A stretch of 64,000 bases of DNA from UBA7236 sp964463165 (GTDB taxonomy: Bacteria; Bacteroidota; Bacteroidia; Chitinophagales; BACL12), in contig CAYXBK010000021.1 in the NCBI GenBank assembly GCA_964463165.1, forward strand, positions 1-64,000. Reading direction: 5' to 3'. Numbering within the stretch: position 1 is the stretch's first letter; every line of letters starts with the position of its first letter. Both the position numbers and the translations under genes were made by a program. Under the pieces are notes generated by a model, which was not told the DNA's origin, did no database searches, and saw only the letters and a program-made list of their open reading frames with translations. This document shows positions 34,771 through 42,406 of this stretch, piece after piece.

Positions 34771-35352
34771 ATGCTGCGTAAAAATAAATCAATTTCCACA
34801 ACTGATAAATTAAAGAGGGGGATTTCCCGCCTCTGGATGAAAGAAATTCAGGCATTATATATTCAGGGAGATATCTGTTCGGAGTCACATTTTAAGGCAG
34901 AATTTTTTTCATTGCTGCGGAAAAAATTCCCCACAAGAAATTTTTATCAAATATGGATGGAAGCGATCCTGCCCGAATTAGACGGCATCACCATTAATTT
35001 TCTTGTTACCTGTCAGCAACTTATTATCGGTGCGATTGAATTAAAATATATTCCGTACGGCTTCCCCAGATACGAAAACAATTTTCTGAAATTTGAAAAA
35101 ATAAAAACAAACCCGGGCATTGCTGTTTATTTAAAAACAAATCCTGTTTCGGGGCAATCCGACAAAACCGTTTCCTACACATTCGACGAGAACTGCGTTT
35201 TTGTTTTTGCTGCAATTGCCAGATATAATTCCGATGCATTTCATGATAAAACCTGGGAGCAATTAACCGGAAATAAACTCATGCTCATCGGCAAAGTGGA
35301 CAGCCCGGATGCAAAATTATTTGAAGTGAGTCCGGAGTTTGGGAAGAGGTGA
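34771..35352 (+). CDS. Hypothetical protein with a PD-(D/E)XK nuclease-like core
   Basis: 193 aa, no signal peptide. A basic helix-rich N-terminus (KRGISRLWMKEIQALY) is followed by D71-GITINFLV-x9-IGAIE90-L-K92, the pattern of a PD-(D/E)XK nuclease (Asp on one strand, Glu-x-Lys on the next). Upstream glutamates (E38, E44) could serve as the helix residue. The rest (ENCVFVFAAIARYNSD) is consistent with a small alpha/beta fold. No family was recognised, so nuclease activity is only a suggestion. It is alone and divergent from the TPR gene with 64 bases between. Confidence 0.55.
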   Translation: MLRKNKSISTTDKLKRGISRLWMKEIQALYIQGDICSESHFKAEFFSLLRKKFPTRNFYQIWMEAILPELDGITINFLVTCQQLIIGAIELKYIPYGFPRYENNFLKFEKIKTNPGIAVYLKTNPVSGQSDKTVSYTFDENCVFVFAAIARYNSDAFHDKTWEQLTGNKLMLIGKVDSPDAKLFEVSPEFGKR

Positions 35353-35402
35353 AATGGAGTTTGCAATTTGCAGTTGGCAGTCGCAGTTGGTGCGGTGAAA
35401 AA

Positions 35403-36095
35403 TTAATATATAAGCCTTTTATCAAATCCGATTTCTCTCCATTCTCCATCATATTTTTTCAACGCAATGAAACCTTCATAGCCGCAAAGGCCGCCACAGT
35501 GATAATCAAAGTGAAACATCGCACTTGTTTTATCTGAATTAAAATATGGATCTGAAAATGCAATCCATCCGATAAAGCAAATATTTGAATCAATGATCGC
35601 AGTTTTATTTTTAAATACGGCATAATTAGATACCAAGCTTTCAGGTTTAATTTTCTTTACCGAATTGAAATCAGAAATCATCAATGCAGTGTCAATATCT
35701 CCAAACAGATTAAATACACTATCCGGAAAATTTATTTTTTGCAAAATGCCTTTTCTTTCATAGCCAAATCCCGGTAATCGCGATGAATCAACGTAAATCA
35801 AACAAACATTCTCAGGATGCTCAATGAATTCTCTCCTGATTTTTTCAGCAGATTTTTGATAAGTGCTATCCGTGATTTTTTTATCCATCCACTTCTGATC
35901 GAGTTCATCCAGTGTTTCTTTACATGAAAAATAAAACAATCTGTTGACGATCAACTGATCAATTGCCTGGCTGTACAATTGACTCTCATCGGAAGTATAA
36001 ACAAGCAAGGGTAATTCCTGCTTTTTATTACAGGAAATAAATAAAAATGCAAAGATTAAAAGCAAAAACCTTATAACCGCCTTTTTAATTTCCAT
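35403..36095 (-). CDS. Lipoprotein of unknown function
   Basis: 230 aa. Basic start and hydrophobic stretch end in FLFISC, a good lipobox. The mature part is mixed alpha/beta with several cysteines (FYFSCKETLDELDQ, YHCGGLCGYEGFIALKKYDGEW). The last ~60 residues, with SAMFHFDYHCGGLCGYEG, resemble a C-terminal motif of other Bacteroidota lipoproteins but no family name is known to me. The start overlaps the 3' end of accC by 25 bases, so it is translated from the same message. Confidence 0.6.
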   Translation of the reverse strand: MEIKKAVIRFLLLIFAFLFISCNKKQELPLLVYTSDESQLYSQAIDQLIVNRLFYFSCKETLDELDQKWMDKKITDSTYQKSAEKIRREFIEHPENVCLIYVDSSRLPGFGYERKGILQKINFPDSVFNLFGDIDTALMISDFNSVKKIKPESLVSNYAVFKNKTAIIDSNICFIGWIAFSDPYFNSDKTSAMFHFDYHCGGLCGYEGFIALKKYDGEWREIGFDKRLIY

Positions 36096-37561
36096 TTACT
36101 TTTCTGTGTGCCAATGATTGTATTTTGATCTGCCGCAGCATGCAATTCCGAAATTAAATCAGAAGCTATGAATGCTGCGATCATTTCTGCTTCTCTGTTT
36201 TCTGAATCAAGCATTTCTGGTTTGAAATAATTCTCAATAAATTTTGTATCGAAATTGCCGGATAAAAATGCCTCGTGCTGCATCACGAATTTTCCGAACG
36301 GCAATGTGGTTGCAGCGCCGGTAATTTTATAATCATCAATTGCACGAATCATTTTTTTACATGCAAGTTCACGAGTGGCGGCATGCACAATTAACTTCGC
36401 AAGCAGCGGATCATAATAAATCGGAATTTCCATTCCTTCTTCATAACCATCATCCACACGCACACCGTGCCCCTGCGGGCGGCGGTAGGTAATTAATTTT
36501 CCGATATCGGGAAGGAAATTATTGGTGGGGTCCTCAGCTGTCACCCGCAATTCAATTGCATGGCCGTGTATTTTTAAATCTTCCTGTTTGTATTTTAATT
36601 CCTCTCCTTCTGCAACTAAAATCTGTTCACGCACGAGATCCAATCCTGTTATAAATTCTGTTACGGGATGTTCGACCTGCAAACGTGTATTCATTTCGAG
36701 AAAATAATAATTCAATTCATGGTCCACTAAAAATTCAACTGTTCCTGCACCCACATAATTACACGCACGGGCAACTTTTACTGCATCTTCACCCATTCTT
36801 TTTCTTAATTCTGGATTTACAACAGAACTCGGTGCTTCTTCCACCAATTTCTGATGTCTTCTCTGAATTGAACATTCACGTTCAAATAAATAAATAATAT
36901 TTCCATGCCTGTCTGCGAGAATCTGTATTTCAATATGCCGCGGAGATGTGACGAATTTTTCAATAAAAACAGAATCATCGCCGAAAGCACTTTTTGCTTC
37001 ACTCATGGCACGGTGCATTTGTTCATCGAGTTCTTCTTCATTATTCACCACACGCATTCCTTTACCTCCCCCGCCTGCACTTGCTTTAATTAAAATCGGA
37101 TAGCCCGCTTTTTTTGCAACTGCTTTTGCTTCTTCCAGATCGGTGATTGCATGATCTGTTCCCGGCACCATCGGAATATTAAATTTTGAAGCCGCCTGTT
37201 TAGCTGCAAGTTTGCTTCCCATCATATCGATGCTTTCCGGATCAGGACCAATAAATATGATTCCTGCATCCTGTACTTTTTTCGCGAAGACGGCATTCTC
37301 GCTTAAAAATCCATAACCCGGATGAATTGCATCCGATCCCGATTTTTTTGCGACATCGATGATCACATCCATCAGTAAATAACTTTGATTCGAAGGCGGC
37401 GGGCCAATGAGGTATGCTTCATCTGCAAATTGCGTATGTAATGCAGTGCGGTCGGCTTCCGAATAAACGGCAACGGTTTTAATTCCCATTTCACTGGCCG
37501 TGCGCATTACACGCAGTGCAATTTCGCCGCGGTTGGCGATCAGGATCTTTTGAATTTTCAT
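36071..37561 (-). CDS. accC: Biotin carboxylase subunit of acetyl-/acyl-CoA carboxylase
   Basis: 496 aa from the ATG at 37561 (MKIQKILIANRGEIALRV); the frame upstream of it is not part of the family. The ATP-grasp glycine loop GGGGKGMR is at 163-170 and the active-site strand EMNTRLQVEHPVTE at 289-302. The length is about 45 residues more than stand-alone AccC and carries a C-terminal extension (EAEMIAAFIASDLISELHAA). No biotin carrier protein or carboxyltransferase gene is adjacent, so the partners must lie elsewhere. By family it carboxylates biotin with bicarbonate and ATP. It overlaps the downstream lipoprotein. Confidence 0.92.
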   Translation of the reverse strand: MKIQKILIANRGEIALRVMRTASEMGIKTVAVYSEADRTALHTQFADEAYLIGPPPSNQSYLLMDVIIDVAKKSGSDAIHPGYGFLSENAVFAKKVQDAGIIFIGPDPESIDMMGSKLAAKQAASKFNIPMVPGTDHAITDLEEAKAVAKKAGYPILIKASAGGGGKGMRVVNNEEELDEQMHRAMSEAKSAFGDDSVFIEKFVTSPRHIEIQILADRHGNIIYLFERECSIQRRHQKLVEEAPSSVVNPELRKRMGEDAVKVARACNYVGAGTVEFLVDHELNYYFLEMNTRLQVEHPVTEFITGLDLVREQILVAEGEELKYKQEDLKIHGHAIELRVTAEDPTNNFLPDIGKLITYRRPQGHGVRVDDGYEEGMEIPIYYDPLLAKLIVHAATRELACKKMIRAIDDYKITGAATTLPFGKFVMQHEAFLSGNFDTKFIENYFKPEMLDSENREAEMIAAFIASDLISELHAAADQNTIIGTQKSKWKLKRRL

Positions 37562-37919
37562 TAAGGCAAAGGTGGGAAAGGTTGGCAATGTTTGCAAGGA
37601 GATACATTTATATGATGCAGGTTTATTTCAGGCTGAGGCCGCCGATTTGCAGAGCACGCAGAAGGGAATCAATTTTTTCTTTCGTATTTATTCACCTTGT
37701 GAAATTTTGATAAATTCTTTTACCACAGATTACCCGGATTTATACTGATTCATTTCTCCGCTTCCATTGCTCCTCTGTTTTCTCTGTGTGAAATTTCAGA
37801 AAATTAATTCATCTCTGATTGCATAGATTTACGCAGATTAATTTCTCTGTTTCCTCTGCCTGCCCAAAAGTCTCAATAAAACAGATCTGAAAACTTAAAA
37901 TTAAGTTGTATAATTAAAC
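37562..37919. repeat. Gene-free stretch with degenerate repeats
   Basis: No gene is supported here. Words of the type ACCACAGATTACCCGGATTT (37722-37741) and TTTCTCTGTGTGAAATTTC occur. The first is matched at 19 of 20 positions, in opposite orientation, at 56582-56601. Confidence 0.8.
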
Positions 37920-38453
37920 TTATTTAAACCCGATTCTTTTGCGTTCTTTATGCGCTTTGTCGAGTTTATCTTTATTCAGTAAATAATTGATTGCTTCATA
38001 AATATCATTGAAATGTTTGTTAAACCTTATTTCAAGTTCCCGTAATTTATTTGTCAAATCTTTATGTGTAAGTGCAAATTCCCGCATCATCACAAATGCC
38101 CGCATAATCGCAATATTCGCTTTAATTGCTTTATCAGAATTTAAAACGCCGCTCAACATTGCCAAACCCTGCTCCGTAAATGCAAAAGGCAAATATCTTG
38201 TTCCACCTCTGCCTTTCGAATCAGAATTTTCCTCTTTGTTGCCGTTTGAGGTTTCAATTTGAAACCTCAAAGATTCCCACTCAGATTTCTTTAAACGAAA
38301 CATGAAATCCCGTGGAAATCGTTTTAAATTGCGTTTAACTGCAAGATTTAAACTTTTAGTCGGCACCTCATATAATTCTGCAAGATCAAAATCGAGCATT
38401 ATTTTTTGCCCTCTGATTTCATATATCCTGGTTTCTATTTTTTTCAGTTGCAT
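37920..38453 (-). CDS. ORF6N-domain DNA-binding protein
   Basis: 177 aa from the ATG at 38453. The N-terminal ~90 residues are an ORF6N domain: IRGQKIMLDFDLAELYEVPTKSLNLAVKRN, then FMFRLKKSEW and the FAFTEQGLAMLSGVL helix. ORF6N is related to phage antirepressor and KilA-N DNA-binding domains. A C-terminal coiled region (TNKLRELEIRFNKHFNDIYEAINYLL) follows. It stands alone, with no phage genes beside it, in a region flanked by gene-free DNA on both sides; acquired by transfer is possible. The target is unknown. Confidence 0.88.
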   Translation of the reverse strand: MQLKKIETRIYEIRGQKIMLDFDLAELYEVPTKSLNLAVKRNLKRFPRDFMFRLKKSEWESLRFQIETSNGNKEENSDSKGRGGTRYLPFAFTEQGLAMLSGVLNSDKAIKANIAIMRAFVMMREFALTHKDLTNKLRELEIRFNKHFNDIYEAINYLLNKDKLDKAHKERKRIGFK

Positions 38454-38760
38454 CGTTATTGAATTTAGGATCAAATAATATTTATTGTTATGGAAATCTT
38501 CTAAATTCAAAAATAAATGAGGAAGTTTTATGTAGTGTAATTTAAATGGAAAATAAGTATTTAAGTTTATTTCTCAGTCTTCGAGAGCGCATGCAGAGAT
38601 TTTGGCGTATCAAAGTGCGCAATGAAAATTCTTTTGTTGTCCCGCGTTAAAAAAAACACTGAACGACACAGAGTTTAATTTAAATTGTATTCTTTGATTC
38701 CTCTCCGTCAACAATTTTGCAGTCTGTTCAAATGACTGTGCCGGCCATACGTGAAAACGA
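38454..38760. other. Gene-free stretch upstream of the ORF6N gene
   Basis: No gene, terminator or strong promoter could be supported. It is AT-rich, with the short CTTCGAGAGCGCATGCAGAG segment around 38579 and degenerate CACTGAACGACACAGAG words near 38660. Confidence 0.6.
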
Positions 38761-39594
38761 TCACGAAAACAAACTCAGTTGTTTCGGTTTATGCGAAAGC
38801 GCCTTCGGTGGAAATGAATTTTTATTTTGTGTTTCAACGATAAATAATTCGGATACTGCATCACGGCTGGCAACCACAATATTGATTGCACCGGCATAAT
38901 TTTTAAAAAGTGACAATGCCTCTTCAGGCGTATTATTATTTCGGGAGAGATGCGAGAGAATCAGCAATTGCAAATGCGCAGGTTTATGGCGCATGAATAA
39001 TTCCAACGCCTGTGAATTACTTAAATGTCCTTTTTTACTGCGGATGCGTTTTTTCAATACTTCCGGATAATTACCTGCATCAAGCATTTCTTCGGAATAA
39101 TTTGTTTCGAGAAATACGGCATCACATTGCCGGAAACAATTGATCACATCAACACATGCATGCCCAATATCCGTTATCACACCGATATTCACACCATCGC
39201 CGCTCACCATAAAACTATGCGGATCGAATGCGTCATGATGTTTGCTGAAAGGCAGAATACGCAAAGCACCGATGTCAACAAATACATCGGCATTGAATGA
39301 AAATATCAATTCTCTTTTAAGTTTAACCGAACTATTGCTTTGTGTTTTTTCGGTGATATATACAGGGAGATTTAATTTCCTGGACAATTGTTCCAGGCCG
39401 TTGATATGATCCGAATGTTCATGTGAAATAAAAACCGCTTTCAATTGCCCGGGATCAAGGCCCAGCTGATCCATCCGTTTTATCGTTTCTTTAAAGCTCA
39501 GTCCGGCATCAATTAAAACCGCTTCGGTTTCATTGCCGATATAATAGCAATTGCCATTGGAACCACTGTTGAGCGATGCGATACGGAGAGGCAT
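38761..39594 (-). CDS. MBL-fold hydrolase, YycJ/WalJ type
   Basis: 277 aa. The metallo-hydrolase signature H58-E-H60-S-D62-H63 is followed by a further SKHHDAFDP segment and DIGH. The SLNSGSNGNCYYI N-terminus and the GHLSNSQALEL and ILSHLSRNNNTPEEA stretches identify the YycJ/WalJ branch, exonuclease-like enzymes linked to cell-wall and DNA-metabolism phenotypes. No signal peptide. A CAAAGTTA box (39599-39606) on the opposite strand is a -7 type promoter match, but the matching -33 box is absent. Confidence 0.9.
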   Translation of the reverse strand: MPLRIASLNSGSNGNCYYIGNETEAVLIDAGLSFKETIKRMDQLGLDPGQLKAVFISHEHSDHINGLEQLSRKLNLPVYITEKTQSNSSVKLKRELIFSFNADVFVDIGALRILPFSKHHDAFDPHSFMVSGDGVNIGVITDIGHACVDVINCFRQCDAVFLETNYSEEMLDAGNYPEVLKKRIRSKKGHLSNSQALELFMRHKPAHLQLLILSHLSRNNNTPEEALSLFKNYAGAINIVVASRDAVSELFIVETQNKNSFPPKALSHKPKQLSLFS

Positions 39595-39664
39595 GGGGCA
39601 AAGTTAATGTGTTGTATTTTTATAGGTAGAATTATTTTTAAAGGCAGACATGCAATTTCATGCG

Positions 39665-40033
39665 ATGTTAAAATATGCTATCATACTGCTTACAACATTC
39701 ATATTAATTTCTTGTAATTCAGGAAACGAAAGAATAATAAATATTGGTTATAATTTAATTGAGTTAAAAAATGTAGATTCAATTGGTAAGAATCCAAATT
39801 ATGCAGTTTATGATGTCGAAAATGTGGGAATTGGCTTATTTGGCAAATTGAAGAAATGTCAATTTGAAAAGAGCACAGTTAGTTTCAAGATCATGAAGGG
39901 GGATGCAGAATATCCAATTGGAGACGGAAGTGCAACAAATCTGCTTAAAATTTCCGATACTAATAATTCGGTTACAATACGGTTAAAGTACAATAAAGAA
40001 CTTAATTCATACCAGATATTGGGCTATTATTAA
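39665..40033 (+). CDS. Small lipoprotein, 122 aa
   Basis: From the ATG at 39665 the protein starts MLKYAIILLTTFILISC, a complete lipoprotein signal. The mature part is small and beta-rich (IGYNLIELKNVDSIGKNPNYAVYDVENVGIGLF, SVTIRLKYNKELNSYQILGYY). An upstream ATG at 39650 is in frame but only adds four residues before the signal. No family recognised. The base composition is a little more AT-rich than the neighbours. Confidence 0.6.
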   Translation: MLKYAIILLTTFILISCNSGNERIINIGYNLIELKNVDSIGKNPNYAVYDVENVGIGLFGKLKKCQFEKSTVSFKIMKGDAEYPIGDGSATNLLKISDTNNSVTIRLKYNKELNSYQILGYY

Positions 40034-40054
40034 ATTATCAAATTAAGATACTGT

Positions 40055-40340
40055 TCATTCAAATATTAATTTCTTACTGGAGAATTCATATTTGATCTCT
40101 TTGTCAACGTACCAAATATCGATTCTCAATGAATCAAAGGGGTCCTTCAATCAATTTCGACTGACCATTCACAATTAATTTTAAGTTTTGGGTTTTAGAG
40201 GGCAGTTTTAGGGAAGAGATATATGCCTTACCCGTTGAATAATTTGTTTGTCCGCGGTTGGTGTCCTCACCAATCCGCATCAAAATCCCAAACGGATCAT
40301 AATCTTTTTCACTAAAATTATATTTTACTAAACCTTTCAT
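40055..40340 (-). pseudogene. Small hypothetical gene with apparent frameshift
   Basis: The ORF from 40340 stops at 40134 after 68 aa (IEGPL). One base at the GGGG/CCCC run (40139-40142) shifts the frame: continuing in the next frame gives DPFDSLRIDIWYVDKEIKYEFSS, ending at 40055, without a stop in between. The two parts together look like one ~95-residue protein (YNFSEKDYDPFGILMRIGEDT...LKLIVNGQSKLIE + DPFDSLRIDIWYVD). Either the gene is broken or the base is a sequencing error. No family recognised. Confidence 0.5.
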
Positions 40341-40475
40341 TTATGATTAAATATATCAAATTATGTCAAACAGGTTTAATTGAATAAACTTTTCAAAATG
40401 TAATTTGGATTATCCCATCCTCCAAACGGCACTCCCGACTGCCACTGCCAACTGCCAACTCCCTATCTTTGTCCC

Positions 40476-41135
40476 ATGACCTTCTGGCCATCCGTATTCG
40501 CACTCTTTAAAAAAGACCTCACCATGGAGTGGCGTCAGAAATACGCCATCAGCGGAATATTATTGTATATGCTCAGCATTGTATTTATTATTTTTTTTAC
40601 GTTTGAAGAAATGCGTGGGCCGGTCTGGGTTGTGCTGTTCTGGATCATTATTTTATTCACCGCAGTGAATGCGGTGGCAAAAAGTTTTATGCAGGAAAGC
40701 GCCGGGCGGTTGCTCTATTATTATACTTTGGCTAGTCCGCAGGCCATCATCACCGCAAAAATATTTTACAATATCTGCATCATGCTTTTTATGGCGGTTG
40801 TTGCTTTATTGTTTTACAGCATTGTTGCTGGATTTCCGGTAGTGGATAATCTTTCATTTATTTCAGCCCTGTTTCTCGGCGCCGTTGCATTCGCCTCCAC
40901 ATTTTCCATGATTTCGGCAATTGCCTCCAAAGCATCCAACAACGGAACATTAATGGCCATCCTCTCCTTCCCGATTTTAATTCCCGTCATCAAAATACTT
41001 ATCCGCATTTCACTCAATGCAATTCAGGAAAATAATTTCAGCCTGAATGCGCAGGACATACTGTATTTACTCGCACTCAACATCTTTATTATCGTGCTGG
41101 CACTTATTTTATTTCCGTATCTTTGGCGGGATTAA
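40476..41135 (+). CDS. ccmB: Haem exporter protein CcmB
   Basis: 219 aa with six hydrophobic segments, the size and topology of CcmB. The N-terminal FALFKKDLTMEWRQKYAIS and the ESAGRLLYYYTLASPQAIITAK loop are recognisable for the family. With CcmA (not in the window) it forms the ABC part of cytochrome c maturation system I, releasing haem-loaded CcmE. It is directly followed (2 bases) by ccmC, then ccmD, forming an operon. Confidence 0.92.
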   Translation: MTFWPSVFALFKKDLTMEWRQKYAISGILLYMLSIVFIIFFTFEEMRGPVWVVLFWIIILFTAVNAVAKSFMQESAGRLLYYYTLASPQAIITAKIFYNICIMLFMAVVALLFYSIVAGFPVVDNLSFISALFLGAVAFASTFSMISAIASKASNNGTLMAILSFPILIPVIKILIRISLNAIQENNFSLNAQDILYLLALNIFIIVLALILFPYLWRD

Positions 41136-41137
41136 AT

Positions 41138-41836
41138 ATGCTGAAACAATTGCATAAAAAGTGGTGGAAGATACTCTGTGTGGTGCTTCTGGTATATACC
41201 TTTTCATTCGGATTATTAGTTGAGGTGCCCGTGCTTGCGGTTTTATATGAAACGATCCGCAACCTTTTTTTCCATGTATCCTGCTGGTTTGCAATGCTCC
41301 TCCTCTTTTTCGTTTCGCTCTGGAACGGGATCGTGTATTTGCGCAAAGGAAGATTTTACAATGATATCGTCGCTGCAGAAACAGCCCGTGTGGGTCTTGT
41401 TTTTGGTTGCCTCGGTTTTATCACCGGTATGCTTTGGGGGAATTTCACATGGGGAAATTTATCGTCATGGCTCACACAGGATTATAAAATTCTGGGAGCG
41501 TTTATCGGGCTGCTGATCTATTTTGCATATTTCGTATTGCGGGGAAGTATAGATGATGAAGAAAAAAGAGCAAAGGTTTCAGCCGTGTATTCGGTTTTCG
41601 CTTTTGTTTTACTCAATGTGTTTATCATGGTTTTGCCGCGGTTGAAAGATTCATTACACCCGGGCAACGGAGGAAATTCTTCCTTTACGGTTTACGATCT
41701 TGATAATACACTCCGCCTGGTTTTTTATCCTGCGGTTTTAGGCTATTTCCTCCTTGGGTTCTGGATCTCCACCCTTTTGATCCGGATCAAATTTTTACAT
41801 TATAAGATCAATAATATCTCTGTACATGATGCATAA
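41138..41836 (+). CDS. ccmC: Haem handling protein CcmC
   Basis: 232 aa from the ATG 2 bases after ccmB; a TTG at 41123 would overlap ccmB and is less likely. Six hydrophobic segments. H46 (FFHVSCWF) and a second His in SLHPGNGG are the expected external haem ligands. The Trp-rich periplasmic loop reads TWGNLSSWLTQDYK, where most CcmC have a WGxxWxWD-type sequence, so the haem-handling motif is partly lost. It delivers haem to CcmE. It overlaps ccmD. Confidence 0.88.
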   Translation: MLKQLHKKWWKILCVVLLVYTFSFGLLVEVPVLAVLYETIRNLFFHVSCWFAMLLLFFVSLWNGIVYLRKGRFYNDIVAAETARVGLVFGCLGFITGMLWGNFTWGNLSSWLTQDYKILGAFIGLLIYFAYFVLRGSIDDEEKRAKVSAVYSVFAFVLLNVFIMVLPRLKDSLHPGNGGNSSFTVYDLDNTLRLVFYPAVLGYFLLGFWISTLLIRIKFLHYKINNISVHDA

Positions 41837-42128
41837 AAATGTGGGAATAAAATTTTTCTTCTTCCTTTTCATCTTCACCTCAAATCTTACCTTTGCAGCC
41901 GCCGGAGAAAATGGCGATAACAATCTGGTTGCAACAGATAATTATTCCTCCACTGCGGCCGAAGTAAATTCAAATCAAATGGGAGACCTTTTAAGAAGTA
42001 ACGGAATGATCTATGTTGTGGTTGGTGTGATACTGATCGTGCTGACCGGATTGATCCTGTATCTGATAAGTGTAGACCGGAAATTGAGTAAACTGGAGAA
42101 AGAGGTGCGGGAGAAAAGTCAGAAGTGA
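41826..42128 (+). CDS. ccmD: CcmD-like small membrane protein
   Basis: 100 aa. An N-terminal hydrophobic segment or signal (FFFFLFIFTSNLTFAAA), then a hydrophilic linker and one membrane helix (MIYVVVGVILIVLTGLILYLISV) followed by a charged helix (DRKLSKLEKEVREKSQK). The latter half is the CcmD pattern; CcmD stabilises the CcmABC complex. It is longer than proteobacterial CcmD because of the N-terminal segment, which is usual for the Bacteroidota version. It overlaps ccmC by 11 bases. Confidence 0.8.
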   Translation: MMHKNVGIKFFFFLFIFTSNLTFAAAGENGDNNLVATDNYSSTAAEVNSNQMGDLLRSNGMIYVVVGVILIVLTGLILYLISVDRKLSKLEKEVREKSQK

Positions 42129-42388
42129 GAAGGAAGAAAGGAGAAGAATAACGAATATCGAACAAGGAATATTGAACAAGGAAGGTTGCTGATGCGAGAT
42201 ATTGAACACATTACACTTAACTCAGAACCCTGAACTCAGAACCCTGAACCCAGAACTCTGAACCCTGAACCCTAAACTCTGAAACCATAACATCAAACGA
42301 CCCGAACACACGAACACACGAACACCTGAGCCTGCCGGCCGACGCAAGGCGCATGTGCTTCTGGCAGGCGGGCACACGAACACATTAA
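42129..42388. repeat. Word-like degenerate repeats containing an inverted copy of the 59-bp element
   Basis: Repeating words such as GAACAAGGAATATTGAACAAG (split by variants), AACTCAGAACCCTGAACTCAG and CGAACACACGAACACACGAAC fill the interval between ccmD and gdh. At 42330-42372 sits a GC-rich sequence that, read on the minus strand, matches the 59-bp element at 28284-28401 (CCCGCCTGCC...GGCAGGC). No gene is present. Confidence 0.85.
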
Positions 42389-42406
42389 AAAAACAAACAA
42401 AACAAT

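Noticed and set aside
34771..35352. Part of a restriction-modification or toxin system
   Set aside because: No methyltransferase, specificity subunit or antitoxin-like gene is adjacent; only the nuclease-like motif is seen.
42211..42330. Possible CRISPR array
   Set aside because: The words vary in length and spacing, there are no uniform repeats with unique spacers, and no cas gene is nearby.
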